A program made the position numbers and the translations under genes. DNA of 8,350 nucleotides from JAMWZF01 sp041628615. GTDB lineage: Bacteria; Pseudomonadota; Alphaproteobacteria; Rhodobacterales; Rhodobacteraceae. The notes beneath the pieces were generated by a model. It saw only the letters and a program-made list of their open reading frames with translations, made no database searches and had not been told where the DNA came from. Shown here in pieces: positions 6,544-8,350 of this stretch. The first letter of the stretch is position 1. The number at the start of each line of letters is the position of its first letter. Location of the stretch: NCBI GenBank assembly GCA_041628615.1, contig JBFKOW010000155.1, positions 1-8,350 of the forward strand. The letters run 5' to 3'.

Positions 6544-6576
6544 CGGCCGGGGCGGGGCGGCGCGACACGGCACGTT

Positions 6577-6602
6577 GCCGGGCGCACGCGCCCGGCGCGT
6601 GC
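6577..6602 (+). other. Two mutually exclusive hairpins after the antiporter gene
   Basis: GCCGGGC (6577-6583) can pair with GCCCGGC (6590-6596). Alternatively GCACGCG (6584-6590) can pair with CGCGTGC (6596-6602). Both stems are 7 bp and perfect, and they share bases. No T-run follows. This may be only GC-rich decoration of the 3' untranslated region. Confidence 0.4.
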
Positions 6603-6609
6603 CCGAAAA

Positions 6610-6643
6610 CCGGGCCGTTTGGCGGCCCCGGCCCACTTTTTTT
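6610..6643 (+). terminator. Intrinsic terminator of the antiporter gene
   Basis: CCGGGCCG (6610-6617) pairs with CGGCCCCGG (6623-6631) with one bulged C and a TTTGG loop, followed shortly by seven T residues (6637-6643). This is a standard Rho-independent terminator. It isolates the antiporter transcript from the LacI gene. Confidence 0.85.
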
Positions 6644-6653
6644 CACCCGAGAC

Positions 6654-6681
6654 TTTGTCGCGCGCAAACTTCGTGTAAAGT
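6654..6681 (+). promoter_or_regulatory. Promoter and probable operators of the LacI-type regulator
   Basis: TTTGTC (6654-6659) and TAAAGT (6676-6681) form a plausible -35/-10 pair with a 16-base spacer. The same bases hold two inverted repeats: TTTGTCGCGCGCAAA (6654-6668), which is a perfect 14-base palindrome if the single T at 6658 is ignored, and ACTTCGTGTAAAGT (6668-6681). Related sequences occur in front of smoE. Operators lying over the promoter elements suggest that the LacI protein represses its own gene. Confidence 0.5.
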
Positions 6682-6747
6682 GTCTGGCGACGAACTGGTT
6701 GGAGACGGGGCCGGGTGGGAGCCGCCCCGCGGGAGGATCCGCCGCAT

Positions 6748-7779
6748 ATGGATGATATCAAGATCCGCAACATGGAGGAGTTTGCGGCCGTCGCGGGCAT
6801 TTCACGGCCGACACTTTCGAAATACTTCCACGATCCTCAAAGCGTGCGGCCCAGCACGCGGGAACGGATCGAGGCCGCGCTGGAGCAGTACGACTACCGG
6901 CCGAACATCTTCGCGATGAACCAGAACCGGAAGCTGACCCGGAACGTCGGAATCGTGGTGCCCTACCTGGCCGATCCGTTCTTCGCCGAGATCGCCCGCC
7001 GGATCGAGCAGCGCTGCATCGAGATGGGTTACCGGCCGACCCTGTTCAGCTCGCATGGCGAGGCGGCGCTGGAGAACGACATCCTCGAAAGCCTGCGGTC
7101 GCTGAAGCCGGCGGGCGTCCTGCTGGCGCCGCTGGGGCGGGCGTCGGACCGCGCCGAGATCGAGAAATTCTGCGCCGACGTGCCCACGGTCCTGTTCGAC
7201 AGCAACATAGAGGGCGTCGGCGAAGCCTTTGTCGGATCAGACAATTTCAGCTTTGTCGCGCAGACCGTCGACTACCTGACGCGGACCGGCGAGGCGCCCT
7301 GCTTCTTCGAGATGCGCACCCCGGCGAACCCCAACGCCAACAAGCGGCGGACCGCCTACCTGGAAGTCATGCAGCGGCTCGGCCACGAGCCGCGCGTGGT
7401 GAAGGTGGAGGGCGAGGGATGGGCCTTCGAGGAGATCGGTCAGGCCGGCGCGCTGCGGATCCTCGACGGCGGAGGGTTCCCGGTGAACACGATCCTGTGC
7501 AGCAACGACCGGCTTGCGATCGGCCTCCTGTCGGCCTGCTACGAGCGCGGCTACCGGGTCGGGCGGGGCGAGGGCTGCGCGCTGCGGGTGGCGTCGATGG
7601 ACGACCATCCGTTCTCGCGGTTCACCTGTCCGTCGCTGACCACGGCGGCCCACGACTACGACTCGGTCTCCGAATCGGCGACCCGGACGCTTCGCGACCT
7701 GATCGAATCGGGCGGGCGATTCGAGGGCCGGACCGAGGCGCTCTTCGCGGCGAAGCTGGTTTTGCGCGCGTCAGCCTAG
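6748..7779 (+). CDS. LacI-family transcriptional regulator, likely of polyol uptake
   Basis: The 343-residue DNA-binding regulator has an N-terminal LacI helix-turn-helix (residues 8-30, MEEFAAVAGISRPTLSKYF), then VRPSTRERIEAAL (33-45) and the hinge region with YDYRPN (48-53). The periplasmic-binding-protein-like effector domain follows (65-343), with GIVVPYLADPFFAEIARRIE near its start and ILCSNDRLAIGLL (249-261) in the second lobe. The recognition region reads ISRPTLSKYFHDP instead of the common VSxxTVSRVLN, so it belongs to a divergent subgroup. ATG 6748 is preferred, with GGGAGGA 10 bases upstream; an in-frame GTG at 6715 would add 11 residues. The adjacent smoE gene, and similar inverted repeats in both promoters, suggest that it controls sorbitol/mannitol uptake, with a polyol or related sugar as effector. 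That link is inference. Confidence 0.92.
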   Translation: MDDIKIRNMEEFAAVAGISRPTLSKYFHDPQSVRPSTRERIEAALEQYDYRPNIFAMNQNRKLTRNVGIVVPYLADPFFAEIARRIEQRCIEMGYRPTLFSSHGEAALENDILESLRSLKPAGVLLAPLGRASDRAEIEKFCADVPTVLFDSNIEGVGEAFVGSDNFSFVAQTVDYLTRTGEAPCFFEMRTPANPNANKRRTAYLEVMQRLGHEPRVVKVEGEGWAFEEIGQAGALRILDGGGFPVNTILCSNDRLAIGLLSACYERGYRVGRGEGCALRVASMDDHPFSRFTCPSLTTAAHDYDSVSESATRTLRDLIESGGRFEGRTEALFAAKLVLRASA

Positions 7780-7782
7780 GAT

Positions 7783-7808
7783 TTTCGCGAAACTTTACGC
7801 GCGAAAAG
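7783..7808 (+). promoter_or_regulatory. Tandem operator-like inverted repeats upstream of smoE
   Basis: Two adjacent inverted repeats are visible: TTTCGCGAAA (7783-7792), a perfect palindrome, and CTTTACGCGCGAAAAG (7793-7808), symmetric except for one A/A pair. They share the CGCG core and A/T arms with the site at 6654-6668 and match LacI-family operator style. They lie just upstream of the -35 element and just after the LacI stop codon. Confidence 0.6.
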
Positions 7809-7815
7809 AATTTGA

Positions 7816-7845
7816 TTGACGCAAGGCAAACTCTGGCCGTAATCT
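7816..7845 (+). promoter_or_regulatory. Sigma-70-type promoter of smoE
   Basis: TTGACG (7816-7821) and TAATCT (7840-7845) are separated by 18 bases, close to the housekeeping consensus. Transcription would start near 7852, leaving a leader of about 27 bases with GGGAGG (7866-7871) 7 bases before the ATG. Confidence 0.6.
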
Positions 7846-7878
7846 GGTCCGAGGCATCCAATCTAGGGAGGACACCGG

Positions 7879-8350
7879 ATGTATGTAAAGAGCGCTCTTC
7901 GCGCAGCCACGGCTTTCGGCCTTATCGCGGCCACCGGCGCTTTCGCGGAGACCATCACGATCGCCACCGTGAACAACGGCGACATGATCCGCATGCAGGG
8001 CTACACCGCCGATTTCACCGCCAAGACCGGCCATGAAGTCGAGTGGGTGACGCTCGAGGAAAACGTTCTGCGCCAGCGGGTCACGACCGACATCACGACC
8101 AAGGGCGGTCAGTTCGACATCATGACCATCGGCATGTACGAAACGCCGATCTGGGGCGCCAACGGCTGGCTGATCCCGCTCGACGACCTGTCTGCCGAAT
8201 ACGACGTGGACGACATCCTGCCGGCCATGCGCAACGGCCTGAGCCACGACGGCACGCTCTACGCGGCGCCGTTCTACGGTGAGTCGTCGATGATCATGTA
8301 CCGCACCGACATGATGGCGGATGCCGGGCTGACTATGCCGGACGCGCCGA
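7879..8350 (+). CDS. smoE: Sorbitol/mannitol ABC transporter substrate-binding protein (5' part)
   Basis: This is the first 157 residues of the periplasmic binding protein that captures polyols (sorbitol, mannitol) for an ABC importer; the gene runs past the window edge. A signal peptide spans residues 1-23, with cleavage after Ala-Phe-Ala before Glu-Thr-Ile. The mature start (TITIATVNNGDMIRMQG), WVTLEENVLRQRVTTDI, FDIMTIGMYETPIWG, WLIPLDDL and LYAAPFYGESSMIMYRTDMM are strongly reminiscent of Rhodobacter SmoE and related family-1 sugar-binding proteins. The start is fixed by GGGAGG 7 bases upstream and by the signal peptide. In known polyol operons the permeases (smoF, smoG), the ATPase (smoK) and polyol dehydrogenases follow; they are expected beyond base 8350 but not seen. 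Regulation probably comes from the upstream LacI-type protein. Confidence 0.9.
   Translation, partial: MYVKSALRAATAFGLIAATGAFAETITIATVNNGDMIRMQGYTADFTAKTGHEVEWVTLEENVLRQRVTTDITTKGGQFDIMTIGMYETPIWGANGWLIPLDDLSAEYDVDDILPAMRNGLSHDGTLYAAPFYGESSMIMYRTDMMADAGLTMPDAP

Noticed and set aside
5239..6636. Minus-strand open frame of 465 codons opposite the antiporter
   Set aside because: It is rich in His, Gln, Arg and Asp with no recognisable motif, and lies exactly antisense to a strongly supported membrane transporter.

Overview
The window looks like chromosome of a high-GC alphaproteobacterium, most likely a Rhodobacterales (Paracoccus/Rhodobacter/roseobacter-like) species. The reasons are a base composition near 70% GC with G/C-rich third codon positions, a sorbitol/mannitol-type (SmoE-like) binding protein that closely recalls the Rhodobacter protein, a LacI regulator beside it, and an Omp25-like small outer-membrane barrel. 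This assignment is inferred from remembered family resemblance, not from a search.

Region 1 (1-3612, all + strand) is a tight gene string: the 3' end of an unrecognised gene, a periplasmic HlyD/RND-type adaptor, two unrecognised soluble proteins (called A and B here), and a radical SAM enzyme. The last four genes overlap by 11, 4 and 14 bases, so they are almost certainly co-transcribed and translationally coupled. A and B share three short blocks in the same order and look like diverged relatives. No RiPP precursor peptide is visible. This cassette is the best candidate in the window for an undescribed system, possibly the synthesis or modification of a small product followed by export.

Region 2 (3598-4964) begins with a GC-rich hairpin at the radical SAM stop codon and a 2-copy tandem repeat of about 32 bp. 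Two minus-strand genes follow: a 250-residue outer-membrane beta-barrel and a 109-residue three-helix membrane protein of unknown role.

Region 3 (4965-6643) holds a 595-base stretch with no convincing gene apart from a possible 35-codon leader ORF and several hairpins. Next comes a CaCA-family Na+/Ca2+ antiporter starting at TTG, closed by a good intrinsic terminator.

Region 4 (6644-8350) is a polyol-uptake regulatory unit: a LacI-family repressor, then the start of smoE, the sorbitol/mannitol ABC transporter binding protein, which runs off the window. Related CGCG-centred inverted repeats with A/T arms sit in both promoters. This suggests that the LacI protein regulates itself and the transporter operon.
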